Notes under the pieces: generated by a model
Seen by the model: only the letters and a program-made list of their open reading frames with translations
Told to the model about the DNA's origin: nothing
Database searches by the model: none
From: Verpa conica
Taxonomy: Eukaryota > Ascomycota > Pezizomycetes > Pezizales > Morchellaceae
Direction of reading: 5' to 3'
Assembly: GCA_033030425.1 (NCBI GenBank)
Contig: JAUFSD010000011.1
Span: 620,001 to 684,000, forward strand
DNA length: 64,000 nt
Program-made: the position numbers and the translations under genes
Part shown: positions 48,672 to 61,335 of the stretch, piece by piece
Position numbering within the stretch: position 1 is the first letter of the stretch
Layout: each line of letters starts with the position of its first letter

Positions 48672-48735
48672 GGACATTAGTCCCCTTGGGAGCTTAATTA
48701 CGGGGCTACTAGACTCACAAAGGTTATATCCCGCG

Positions 48736-50288
48736 ATGAAATTCTTCACAGCTTCTCTCTTAGCATTCTGCTTCAGTACCGCACAAGCTCTCGTGGCCTT
48801 TCCTGGCGCCGAAGGCTTCGGAGCCCAATCAACTGGAGGCCGCGGAGGCCCTGTATATGTCGTTACGAACCTTAACGATAGCGGAACAGGATCTCTTCGT
48901 GATGCTATTAGCGTTTCAAATAGAACGGTTGTGTTTGCAGTGGGAGGCGTGATTAACATTGATACTAGGTTGGTGTTTAAGAGTCATCAAACCATTGCTG
49001 GACAGACAGCTCCTGGTGTGAGTGCTTAATCTTGAAAATAACTTTGTGAATGTGAATTGACTGAGTTGATGTTGTAGGGTGGAATTACGGTGTATGGAAA
49101 TGGCGTATCTTTTTCGAATGCAGACCATGTCATCGTCCGGTATATACGCTTCCGTATGGGTTCAGGCGGAGATAGTGGGAAAGACGCCCTAGGAATCGCA
49201 GAAGGCCATGATATGATATTCGACCATGTAAGTATCTTTGCTCCATGCTATTCCAATTTCTTTGGAGGGGACTCTAATTAGAACTTAACATAGGTCTCCG
49301 TCTCCTGGGGCCGCGACGAGAACTTTAGCATCAGCGGAAATGAAGCAATTAACATCACGATTCAGAACTCCATGATCGCTATGGGCCTGCAGACCCATTC
49401 TTGCGGGGGTTTAATTCAAACGGATGGAGGTGTGAGTATTATTAGATCGTTGTATATTGATAACCATACAAGGAACCCAAAAGTTAAGGGTGTGAATGAG
49501 GTATGTTGTCTATTGTACACCCAAGTACACTTGAAGACTAGACAGTTGACTGGTGCGAAGTTCATCAACAATGTCGTTTATAACTGGGGCGGAGGTGGTG
49601 GATATATCCTTGGGGATTCTGAAGGCGCATCCTGTAAGCCACATCCACCTACTCATTAAAGAATATAGTACTTACTCTACACAGACGCAAACATAGTAAA
49701 CAACCTCTTCATCTCCGGGCCCTCTACAACTATAGCACCTTTCACCCGTGGCAACCTAAATTTCCATGTCTACGCTTCTAACAACTACCAAGATCTCAAT
49801 CTTGATGGAGTCCTCAACCCAACACTGATCCCTGAGTCTGAATACACAACTGTCGAATTCGTGACAAGCAGATACGCATATCCAACCGTAGCTACTTTAC
49901 TAACTCCCACGACAGCACTATTTAATACTATCGTAGCGGGCGCGGGTGCTAGCAAAGTCAGAGATAGTGTCGATGAGAGGTATATTACCGAGCTAAAGAG
50001 CTTGGGAACACTAGGGCAGATTCTTACGAATGAGAACACGAGCCCATTTGCAGGGGCTGGGACTGTTGCGGGCGGTACTGCTCCCGTTGATACAGATGGA
50101 GTAAGCTAATCTCTTCCAATTAAACAAGTTAACGGAAATTCTGACATGTATAATTATTGTTTTAGGACGGTATGCCTGATGCATGGGAAACTGCGAATGG
50201 CTTGAACCCAGCTGTAAATGATGCCGCTGGGTACAAGTTTGGAAATGGATATACGAACATCGAAAACTACATCAATTCACTCGTGTAA
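48736..50288 (+). CDS. secreted pectate lyase-like protein (right-handed beta-helix)
   Basis: Six exons are inferred: 48736-49017, 49078-49227, 49294-49500, 49561-49633, 49685-50100 and 50166-50288; 416 aa. A signal peptide ([18 protein letters not shown]) is followed by [18 protein letters not shown] and GTGSLRDAI, the N-terminal motifs of the pectate lyase family. Then come the helix blocks [42 protein letters not shown] and INNVVYNWG. The C-terminal [19 protein letters not shown] resembles a calcium-binding, dockerin-like end often seen in this subgroup. The enzyme should cleave de-esterified pectin by beta-elimination outside the cell. All joins keep frame; the acceptor at 49560 could instead be 15 bases upstream. 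It stands alone in gene-poor sequence. Confidence 0.9.
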
Positions 50289-53061
50289 AATGATATTTAG
50301 TAGTTATTAGCTTGAGTTGGCGGTATCAGTCGACAGAACCTGAAGAAGCTTAGTTGGTTAGTCTACATGTAGTTGTAGATATAGCGGTGCTTTGTTGCGG
50401 GGTATGACAAAAACTCATGATATGATCACTATATATAATATTGCTTTCCCGTACCCTACGTCCAAAGAACCCCACTCCAAGGTAGACAGTATTATAGCAC
50501 CACTAGTTGAAGGAATAGTAAGCCTCTAGATCATATCCCCTCACTAACACCATTAGCCGAGCTACAACAAATATAGGCATAGTTAACGTTTTACCCCCGA
50601 TCACTCGCACCTAGATAGATTATTACAACTATTTAAATATGGAAATTTACATATGTCAGAGAATACGAAACAGATACAGAATCTTCATCTCGTACACTAC
50701 TAGTCCTCTTCAATGCCTCTCCCCGTGGTTCCCTGAGAAAACACATAACATATGGAGCCCGGCTGAATGAATACGTCCACAATTTCCAGATGGTTATTCT
50801 AGGCGAGCCAACGCGTAATTACTATTCATATGTACTATTTCCCCTATCATATCATTTCTTAGTTTGATGCCAGTGCTTCCAGCCCCATTATTTCATCAAC
50901 GGCTGTTCCTTTACGCAGAAAAAATAAACCGGTATCTACGAAGATCTCAATAAAACTAAACGTCATGATCAACATGAATGTTTTATAAATATCCCTGGTT
51001 TTCTTGGCGTTTTTATATTGGGTCTCTTGGTTGGCGGATTTTTATTGATCCATACCCAGCCCTATACTAGTATCCGGTGGAAGTGTGGCGTGCAAGACCA
51101 GTGACTTTGATTGGCCTTCTTGGTCCTCGGTGAAGATTCCAGCATTAGTATTGGCTAAAAAACCCTGTTCATAATCCATGTTTCAACAATAATTCTACCG
51201 GAAACTATACTACGGGGGGTAGGGGAAGTCTGTTGACATATTTTCCCTGGGAAATAGCCAATAATTTTGTGCGGGAACTGGTGCCACCACTGCCACTCTC
51301 GACAGACTTACCCCGGCACCCGTAGTACACGCGCATTTATTTGTGCCCGGGAAATTAAAACATATGTAGACTGGGTAGCTTATATTATACATCCCTATAT
51401 ATGTAAGTACATAACTTGAGGGAAAAAAACCAAAAAGCATACAAAAGCATAATCATGATCGATGTCTAAGTAAAGTAGAGGCTAGGGGGCCAGTAAAGTA
51501 CGTGGATTATGGGGTAATTTGGTCGCAAATTATGGTCCTCCTACAAAGATCAGCACTGTGCCGCCGTCATCAAAGTCTTGTATGGGCGATTTATCAGCGC
51601 CAAGTTGTCCTTGCATCGTAAGCGAAATTCGGATGCTCTTTCAATAGAGTAGCCTAGCATATAACAAACTCGTATAAAAAGATCGATTCAGGTTTTCTAT
51701 AAAGTACTCTCGGGCTCCAGGTTCATAGGGAAAGAGCCAAGAAATGCCGTATTACCGCGCGACAATTTTCTCGTGAGATCGTTCATGCTTACTAAGATAG
51801 AGTGATTTGAGGTTGCAAATTGCATAAATTGCGAATAAACCTGGTTGGCTGTACCGAATGGGGTTCTCCCCGTTATTTGATTATAACCACTCATTGAATG
51901 AAGTAAGGGTTAGGGAACCAACAACCAGAAACCGCATCTCATCGCGGTGCGGACCTGCCGCGATATGATAAGAGCGGAAGCGACCACACCAATCAGGCTC
52001 AAACGGCCGCCAATCTACTAGCCAGGATGCTCTTGCTTTTCCCTGCACGAATGCTTGGCCCAGCCTCCAAATTGATAGTAGGACCGTGGGATCGCTCAAT
52101 TCGAGAAGTTTGCACATTTATAAAACATATGGTACAGAAGTTCTTTCAGGATGAAATCGTAGGACGATATAGAGTACCCGTAAGGTTAGTTATATTCGGC
52201 CTAAAAATGCCTCTCCTGCTACAGACAACAGAGATAAGATTGACTCCAAGTTGTTTACCGCTTTCACTTGTAAAAGAAATCGAGAGACCATTAAGGTGCG
52301 TGCCACTGCAGAATCTCGATCTGCGGTGTGGCGAGCATCAAGCCGGCCCAAATACGCCATCAACGCATCCACATGTCTTGGTTCTATTTTAGGTGTCCGT
52401 GAGAGATAACTAAACCTCCGACACGGAAACCGGGTTGTCTTTCTTGTCAGGGTCAAGAATCAAAACCTCCCGACGACCGGAGGCAACGGAAAAAGAAATA
52501 TGATAAACAAGATGGACAAAATAATTTACTTCCTTAGCCAAGGAGGCTGGGGAAGGCCTTCAGCCCGTCTAGAAATTCAGAGGTAGACCGGAAGCTGCAG
52601 GTAAGTGGGAGGCAGGTAGCCGGCACCTCTCCTCGCCTGAGTGCGCAAGTGTGGTGTGGCAACTAAGGCAGCGAGTTTCAGGCACATGTTCCATTGGAGG
52701 AGGAGGCTCCCCTGCCAAGAAAAGTGATTGCTCTCGTAGTGGGGGTCAGGAGGGGAGTGCTCCACTTTCCCTGTGCGGTTGGGCGGCCGCGTGTGTTTGG
52801 AGGTTTCCAGATTTCCCTTCCTGGCTTCCTGGTGCCCTGCTGCTCTTCCCAATGGAGACACCACCACTCCCTCGACAAGTTTATGTGAATAAATACTGGG
52901 CCATCATCAACCTTCTCTCCTTTCTCTCCTTTCTCCAACCACTACACTCGCTTCTCCGAATCATTACAATCGTCTTCGATTTTACACTCGTTCAGAAACT
53001 CCATCTCAATACACTCCAAAAACAAAAAATCAGTCTCAAAACCCAAAAATCAATCTTCAAA
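50289..53061. other. gene-free region upstream of the small surface protein gene
   Basis: About 2.8 kb. From 51.7 to 52.5 kb the sequence is richer in G/C, with several unconnected minus-strand frames (51697-51894, 51881-52117, 52190-52456) that I cannot join or name; a decayed gene is possible. The last 200 bases form the promoter and leader of the next gene. Confidence 0.4.
52889..52897 (+). promoter_or_regulatory. TATA-like element and CT-rich start region of the small surface protein gene
   Basis: AATAAATAC at 52889-52897 precedes a strong CT-rich block (about 52913-52956, repeated CTCTCCTTT) and then an A/C-rich leader (CAAAAACAAAAAATC) up to the ATG at 53062. This order, TATA, pyrimidine block and A-rich leader, is typical of highly expressed fungal genes. 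High expression is inferred. Confidence 0.5.
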
Positions 53062-53404
53062 ATGCAGTTCAACTTCGTCGCTGTCACCCTCGCTGCCCTC
53101 GTGGCTTCTGCTGCTGCTCAGAATGCTACCATCACCTCAGGAAGCAAGTAAGTTATAAAATCATCTATTGGTATTTCAGAGTAAATACTTGATACTAACA
53201 GCTGCTTCTTCAGTTCCACCAACGCCTCTCTCCCTACATCCACTGGTTCTCCTACCAGTGCTCCTGAGTCTGATGCCGCTTTCCACAACGCCGTCTCTGG
53301 TGGTTTGTTGGGAGCTGTCGTCGCTGCTGGTCTTGCTTTGGTAAGAGAAATGTATACAATTATTAACTAATGAAATAAACTAACAATCATTAAAGGTCTT
53401 GTAA
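53062..53404 (+). CDS. small secreted, probably GPI-anchored surface protein
   Basis: Three exons are inferred: 53062-53147, 53214-53340 and 53396-53404; only 73 aa. A signal peptide (FNFVAVTLAALVASAAA) ends before Gln-Asn. The mature part is about 35 residues of Ser/Thr/Asn with three N-glycosylation sequons (NAT, NST, NAS). After HNAVSGG comes a hydrophobic tail LLGAVVAAGLALVL without a polar end, the layout of a GPI signal. The last exon supplies only two codons and the stop. Proteins of this size and layout are common fungal wall or membrane components of unknown role. The promoter looks strong. No name is assigned. Confidence 0.8.
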
Positions 53405-55582
53405 ATCGACAATCTTCGTTGACGATTTATTGATACCACGCATTCAATACCGGGATTAGGATTGGTGGCGTCTTTTGTGAAATAAAATTCCTTCGTGTTC
53501 AATTTTAAAGGGGGGTTTCCTATAATTCTTTGGGTTTATCTTGTCGGTTTATATTTGCCGCCTGGGTGGTCGGGGAAATGGTTTGGAGGGTAATGGCTTT
53601 AAGTTTTGATGTTTAGTGTAATATTTCATAGAAATACAAAGCCCTAGTATTTCTACAATTTACTTTGTGCTGTGCTTTTAATTTGAGGTCTACCTGTGAC
53701 CACTCCTATTGAAGTAGCTGGGATCAGCATTATTTTGGCGCCTCCAGTGTACGGCTCGGGTCAATCAGCGTGCGTGATGGGTCGTATAACGGCAGAAATC
53801 TAATGCTAATCTCATTATCTTCCTTGTCGCGGAACATACTGGTTCGCTGCTGTATTATTATTTGTGATTAGCATATCGACTGTACTTACCCTTCGTGGGA
53901 ATACTAGTCTGACTAGGATAACTTTTCGGAACCTCTTCCGCTGAGGGCCCTGGATGATGGTTGTACCTAGTCTTGGGATGGATGATTCAAAGATCTTTGT
54001 CTGTGCTCTTGATACACAATATGGCGTAAGGGTTTCAGTCTTAAAACTTGGGCTTTGACATATGCCACAATATGTAATAACGTCGAGCCGTTGGCACGCC
54101 ATGACACATTCTAGTCTACTGAGCGTCATGGTGGCCAAACAGTAAATTTTATACTCTTTTAACGTTTTTTGCAGAGCCCCCACTTTGGGGTTTTTATTGC
54201 TTCCGCTGGTTTCTCTTACAAGGCTTTTATTAAGGCCATTCTCCAGTAGTTTAGAGTTGCCCCTCTTCCTATTTTCCTTTTTTCCCTCTTGAATGTTCAT
54301 TCCGTCCATCAGTAAGAGCGCTCTAATAGAGGGATTTGGTAAGAATAATTGGCTCAAGTGGCCTTAAATCGTTTAAAATAAATTCGCCTTGATATAATCT
54401 AAGGGATGGTGTCTGTATCTGGGGTTTTGGGTTGGTCATTCTGGCGGCGTGGTGCATGCACTGGTCCCGTGTTGGTTGTTAGTATCTGAACCGAGAAGGA
54501 GTCCAGACCGAAACATCTTAGCTATATATCGCAGAGCTTCGAATATATACCCCAGGTAGACATTATTTAGCTTTGATTGTATCTTTGATTTTGTATCCTG
54601 GGCGGTTTTGGTGTTGCGAGTTTGTGACAATTCTCAATTATTAAATAGTGCTCGAGTATATGGAACCAGAAAGTCTCTGTAGTTTTTCCATGTGAATCTT
54701 TGGGGCTGTTTGAATAAGGCCCACCTTATCCCGTTGGGAAAACATACTAGTTCTATGTGACACACGTACTAGGCTTTATTATACGTACATTAATTTGTGG
54801 TACCTCTTGATGAACTATGGAGGACAGACGAGAAGGTAAGCGAAATATAGGCCTTGTGCGAGCTCAAGGAGATGTTAGGGTTTATGACTTTATGACCGGT
54901 CTCTATGTAATTGTGCGAATTTGTTAGATTATGATGTAGGTTTAAAATGTCATAAGTTTTGTCAAATATAGTCAATTTCTAGGAATTACGTTGAAAAGGG
55001 ATAGGTACTTGTGAGCTTAGTCGGAGTTAGTTTGATAGCTGGAGGCTGAGAGCATTGTTAGCTTCAACTGGTGAGCTATTTTAGCTATAGTGCTGGGTTA
55101 GGGTTGCTTCTGAGACCTTTCTCCGGAACTTTGTAATTAATCATGCCCTTCGGACGTAGCAGGGTAGTTGCTAACTATTTGTACCTTAAGAACCTTTGGG
55201 GAGATCATAGATGTCGTTTCTTGTCAAATGTGATGTTGGCTCTATCGAGCACGTGAGAATTCTTGGTGCCCTGGATTTCGCACACAGGCGTAGAATTCGG
55301 ACTTCACCTCAAGTCAAACCAAACGACACCTCTCCGGATTTTAGCAACGCCAACACTACGAAAGGCATCTCCACCATCCACAACCACATCCATCCATCTC
55401 CGGTTAATACTCCACCCTTCATCCCATCTCCGCGCAGCCTTCTTCGCGCTCCCTGTTATCTTGCATTCGATTTGACTTGCGTTCATATCTTCTCGTGCTT
55501 GCTATTTTTGCTGCTCGATAATCACTCTACCTCCTTTCCCCTGTACGTGGATGAGCCCTAGCGCTCTGGATTCTAAGAAAAC
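53405..55582. other. gene-free region upstream of the clathrin gene
   Basis: About 2.2 kb. A 180-codon minus-strand frame at 53815-54357 starts with TTG, shows no recognised domain and is not called. The frame at 55211-55561 has no signature either. The final part should contain the clathrin promoter. Confidence 0.45.
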
Positions 55583-58500
55583 ATGGCGCATTTACCCATT
55601 ACCTTTACAGAACTCATTTCTGTAGGTTATATCATTTTGCCGGTTGCGGGGTCAAGATACTAATTAATTTTCGCTACTCCAGCTTACACAGCTCGAAATT
55701 CAAGTACGCAACTTCATACCTCTGGCATATTCTAGGGTACTTTATACTGACCATATTTAACAGCAAGCATCGATAGGGTTTAATACAACTGTGAGTCTTT
55801 GCTATTTAGTCCTTTTTTTTTAAAAAAAAACAAAAAAAAACCGTTATTTGGTGTTGGCTAAGTAAATAATTTTTCGTTATCGCAATGTTAGACCTTAGAG
55901 AGCGATCACTTTATCTGTGTCCGTGAGAAGAGCGATGAAGCGGCTGCCCAAGTGGTGATAGTCGATCTTCATAATGGCAACAGTGTAACTCGACGGACTA
56001 TCAAGGCCGACAGTGCTATCATGCATTGGACCAAGCAAATCATCGCCCTTAAGGCCCAGCGGACACTACAAATCTTCAATCTGGAAGCTAAGGAGAAGAT
56101 TAAGTCGCATACTATGAATGAGGACGTTGTATTTTGGAAGTGGATTAGCGAGAAAAGCTTGGGTCTTGTCACTGAGGCTGCTGTCTATCACTGGGATGTG
56201 ATGGACCCTTCGCAAGCAACCCCGGTGAAAATTTTCGACCGACACATGAATTTGCAGGCAAGTGGTTGCTCATATTTGAACCTCCATCGAACTTTATAGT
56301 TAATAATTTACGTCAGGGTTGCCAAATTATCAACTATCGTGTTAATTCGGACGAGAAATGGATGGTAGTTGTTGGAATCTCCCAGCAACAGGGCCGTGTG
56401 GTAGGAAATATGCAGCTTTACTCCCGGGATAGAGGCATCAGTCAGGCAATCGAGGGTCACGCCGCCGTATTCGCTGAGATCCGTCTTGAGGCAGCCCCAA
56501 GCGACACAAAACTTTTCACATTTGCTGTTCGGACGGCTCAGGGAGCTAAGCTACATGTCGTTGAGGTCGACCACCCACCTAACAACCCGGTATTCCAAAA
56601 GAAGGCCGTTGATGTTTATTTCCCCGCAGAAGCCGTGAATGATTTTCCTGTTGCAATGCAAGTCTCGCCAAGATTTTCAATCATCTACCTCGTTACTAAA
56701 TATGGATTTATCCACCTCTACGACCTTGAGACAGGGACATGTATTTTCATGAACCGAATCTCTAGTGAGACGATCTTTATTACAGCTCCTCATGATGCTA
56801 CCTCTGGTATCATCGGTGTCAACAGGAAGGGGCAAGTCTTGTCTGTAAGTGTCGATGAAAATCAGATTATTGACTATCTGCTGGAGAATCCCGCGAATTC
56901 TGGCTTGGCTATCAAACTTGCCTCTCGTGCTGGTCTTAAAGGTGCCGACGACCTTTACCAGAAGCAGTTCCAGCAACTTATGGATCAAAAGAATTACATT
57001 GAAGCGGCAAAGGTTGCTGCAAATTCTCCACGAGGATTCCTTCGTACTCCTCAAACGATTGAGAAGTTTAAGGCCGTTCCGGCACCTCCTGGCCAGTTAT
57101 CAGTCATCCTCCAGTATTTTGGTATGCTATTAGACAAGACAACACTGAACAAATATGAGACAATCGAATTGGTCAAACCTGTTCTAGCGCAGAATAGGAA
57201 GCATTTATTGGAGAAATGGCTAAAAGAGAACAAGTTGGAATGTACTGAGGAGTTGGGGGATATTGTCCGACTGCATGATCTTAACCTGGCACTGAGCGTG
57301 TTCTTACGTTCTAACGCTCCCCAAAAGGTTGTGGCGTGCTTTGCTGAAACTGGTCAATTTGACAAGATTCTTCCATATGCGCAGAAAGTTGGATACACTC
57401 CAGACTATACCTCTCTCCTCCAAAACATTGTCCGCATTAACCCAGAAAAAGGAACAGAATTTGCAACCCAACTTGCTAGCCACGAAGGGGGGTCCTTGGT
57501 CGATATTGATCGCGTGGTTGATGTTTTCCTTTCTCAAAATATGATTCAGCAAGCTACGGCTTTCTTGTTGACCGCCTTGGATGGCAATAAACCGGAACAT
57601 GCCGCTCAACAGACACGTTTATTAGAAATGAACTTGTTGCACGCTCCTCAAGTGGCTGATGCTATCCTTCTGAACAACATGTTTTCTTACTATGACCGTC
57701 AAAAGATTGCTCAATTGTGTGAAAATGCTGGGCTCCTTCAAAGGGTATGGCGTTACTTTTTTTTAGTATAGAATTTTTATTGGTTATTGTAGTTACTGAC
57801 ACGAATCTGCAGGCATTAGAGCATTATGAAGATCCTGCCGCTGTTAAGCGGATTCTTTGTAACAACAGCGGAATTCCTCCTGAATTCATTGTCGAGTATT
57901 TTGGGCGTATGTCTTTAGAGCAATCACTAGATTCCTTGAGTGAGATGCTGCGGTCAAACATTCGTCAAAATCTCCAAGTTGTTATCCAAGTGGCTACTAA
58001 GTACTCTGATCTTCTTGGACCTCACCGATTGATCGAGCTGTTCGAGACCTTTAAGACCTTCGAGGGTCTTTACTATTACCTTGGTAGTATTGTTAACCTA
58101 AGCGAAGACCCCGATGTCCACTTCAAGTACATCCAAGCTGCTACTAGATGTGGACAACTCAGCGAAGTGGAGCGTATCTGCCGCGACAGCCAATTCTACA
58201 ACCCCGAGAAAGTAAAGAACTTCCTTAAGGAGGCGAAGTTAACCGAACAGCTGCCTCTAATCATTGTCTGTGATCGATACAACTTCATTCATGAGTTGGT
58301 CTTATATCTTTACCAGAACCAGCAGTTCAAGTCGATTGAGGTTTACGTGCAGAGGGTTAACCCTTCAAGGACACCTGCAGTTGTTGGTGGGTTATTAGAC
58401 GTGGACTGCGACGAGTCAATTATTAAGAGTTTGCTGAGCTCTGTCCAGAGCTCTGCAATCCCTATTGATGAGCTTGTTGCCGAGGTTGAACGAAGGAATC

Positions 58501-61335
58501 GCCTCAAGCTTTTGCTGCCTTTCCTCGAGGAAACACTGAACAGTGGAAACCAACAGCCTGCTGTTTTCAACGCATTGGCCAAGATTTACATCGACAGTAA
58601 CAACAACCCCGAGAAATTTTTGAAGGAAAATGACTTTTATGATACCCTCGTGGTTGGTAAATACTGTGAGAAAAGGGATCCCTACCTGGCATTTATCGCA
58701 TACCAGAAAGGGTCAAATGATGTGGAGTTAGTTAAGATCACAAACGAGAACTCGATGTTCAAGCAACAGGCTCGTTACCTTGTTAAGCGCCGGGATGCTG
58801 AATTGTGGGGGTTTGTCTTGAGTCAGAACAATATTCACCGCCGGTCACTCGTGGACCAAGTTGTCGCAACTGCTGTGCCAGAATCTACCGACCCCGAAGA
58901 CGTTTCCGTAGCAGTACAATGCTTTTTGAAATATGACCTTCCAACTGAGCTAATCGAACTTTTGGAGAAAATCATTCTTGAGCCCTCTCCATTTAGCGAT
59001 AACAGTAGTCTCCAAAACCTGTTGATCCTTACTGCTGTCAAAGCAGACAAGGCTAGAGTGATGGATTACATCCATCGCCTTACCAACTACGATGGTCCCG
59101 ATGTTGCACAGATTTGCATTCAAAACAACCTTTACGAAGAAGCGTTCGAAGTCTTCAAGAAAGTTGATGCGCATAGCGAAGCCGTCAATGTTCTTATCGA
59201 ATATATTGTTAGTATTGACCGCGCGTACGCATACGCTGACCGAGTGGATCTTCCTGAGGTTTGGAGTCGTCTTGGTAAAGCACAGCTCGACGGACTTCGC
59301 GTTTCGGATTCTATTGAGTCTTATATTCGTGCCAAAGATCCCGGAAATCACTTAGAAGTTATTGAGATTGCTAGTCATGCTGGGAAGAACGAGGAGCTTA
59401 TCAAATATCTCCATATGTGCCGTACCACATTGAGGGAGCCTGAGGTTGATAGTAGTTTGGCTGTATGCCTTGCTCGTGTAGACCGGCTCTCTGATTTAGA
59501 GGATTTCTTGAATGGCCCCAATGTTGCAAACATTGAAGAAGTCGGTGATAGGGCATACGAGGAGGGTCTTCACCAAGCAGCAAAGATATTCTTCTCCAGT
59601 ATCTCTAACTGGGCCAAACTGGCGGTTAGTAATTCTTTACCCCTTAGCAATGATTGTCACTGATGATTTTAGACTACACTTGTGTTCCTGGAAGAATATC
59701 AAAATGCTGTTGAGTGTGCTCGCAAGGCCAACAGCACCAAAGTATGGAAACAAGTTAATGAAGCATGTGTGGCAAAGAAGGAGTTCCGTTTGGCCCAGAT
59801 CTGTGGTTTGAACTTGATTGTTCATGCAGAGGAATTACAAGACCTTGTTAAGCAGTATGAACGCAATGGCTACTTTGATGAGTTGATCAATCTCTTGGAG
59901 GCTGGGCTTGGTCTCGAGCGTGCACATATGGTATATATCAATCTGCCTTTATTGTTGGTATTAGCTTGGTTATCTGACATTTTTGAAGGGAATGTTTACT
60001 GAACTTGGAATTGCTCTGTCAAAATACCACCCTGATCGCGTCATGGAACATCTTAAGCTCTTCTGGGGTCGTATCAATATCCCCAAGATGATTCGGGCAT
60101 GCGAACAGGCCCATCTTTGGCCCGAGCTAATTTTCTTGTATTGCCAGTATGTCTTCCAGAAAGCTTTTTATCCCACTCTTATGCATACTTACGGTTACAA
60201 TAGTTACGATGAGTGGGATAATGCCGCATTGGCGATGATGGAGAGGGCGGCTGATGCCTGGGAGCACCAATCCTTCAAGGACATTATCGTCAAGGTTGCT
60301 AATCTAGAGATTTACTACCGTGCTCTTAACTTTTATCTTCAGGAGCAGCCGTCTTTGCTTACGGATCTTCTGGCGGTGCTTACGGCTCGCATTGATGTTA
60401 CTCGGTATTCTTCTATTTCTCAGTATGGTTATAAGTACCCCTAATCTAACTTTGTTTTAGTGTTGTTCGCATGTTCGAGAAGTCGGATAACATTCCTCTC
60501 ATTAAGCCGTTCCTTATTAGTGTACAATCACAGAACAACAAGGTCGTTAACAACGCCATTAATGATCTCCTTATTGAGGAAGAGGACTATAAGACTCTTA
60601 GCGACTCTGTTGAAAACTATGATAACTATGATCCCTTGGAGCTTGCCCAGCGCCTTGAGACACACGAGTAAGCTTTGATTATAATTTTATTAGGACTTAG
60701 TACTAACTTCGAGTGACCAGGCTTGTCTTTTTTAGACAGATTGCTGCTAGCATCTATCGTAAGCAGAAGCGCTGGGGCCAATCAATTGTCTTGTCTAAAC
60801 AAGACAGACTATTCAAGGACGCTATCGAGACTGCTGCCGTGTCTGGGAAAGAGGATGTTGTTGAGGAACTGCTTCGTTATGTAAGTGTAAACTTGTTATG
60901 GCTCTCGGTTATAGTTACTGATTTAGGTATTAGTTTGTTGATATTGGTAGCCGTGAATGCTATGTTGGAATGCTCTACGCTTGTTATGATCTTATCCAGC
61001 TTGATGTTGTTATGGAAATTTCATGGCGTCATGGTCTCAATGATTATACTATGGTAAGATAAATACTTCTATCTCAAGGTGATAAAGTTATGATGCTAAT
61101 CTTTCCGTAGCCTTTCATGATCAATGCAATGAGGCAACAGTCAAAGAAGATCTCTTCTTTGGAAAAGGATAATGAGGAACGAAAGGCCAAGGAGGTTACC
61201 CAGCAGCGTGATGAGGACAGTACACCGATCCTCTTGGGTAACCGGCTGATGCTGACGGCTGGACCTGGCGGTCCGATGTCTCAGCCGTACTCGAATGGGA
61301 TTGCACCACAGCCTACCGGATATTCAGGTTTCTAG
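55583..61335 (+). CDS. chc1: clathrin heavy chain
   Basis: Twelve exons are inferred: 55583-55621, 55683-55703, 55764-55790, 55892-56257, 56317-57744, 57813-59624, 59673-59930, 59989-60404, 60461-60667, 60721-60880, 60934-61053 and 61111-61335; 1692 aa, the family length. The N-terminal beta-propeller ([13 protein letters not shown], then [20 protein letters not shown]) is followed by the linker and the repeated CHC helical legs (for example [31 protein letters not shown]). The end is a Gln/Gly/Pro-rich trimerisation-side tail. Three heavy chains form the triskelion that coats vesicles at the trans-Golgi and plasma membrane. Exons 2 and 3 are only 21 and 27 nt. Intron 4 (56258-56316) begins GC rather than GT (CAG|GCAAGT), and no GT donor gives the conserved join to GCQIINYRV. 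Confidence 0.96.

Larger units (their letters stand above)
46009..48735. other. gene-free AT-rich region with an inverted-repeat element
   Basis: About 2.7 kb with no supported gene. It contains copy B of the GTTCTGGCCCGTT element (46615-46993) and a palindromic tract CATGTATATGTACGTACGTA followed by CATACATG at about 47151-47178. Short frames such as 48047-48301 lack any signature. Confidence 0.5.

Noticed and set aside
53815..54357. 180-codon minus-strand open frame
   Set aside because: It starts with TTG, has no recognised domain, lies in AT-rich gap sequence and has no promoter or splice support. It may be worth a search but is not called.
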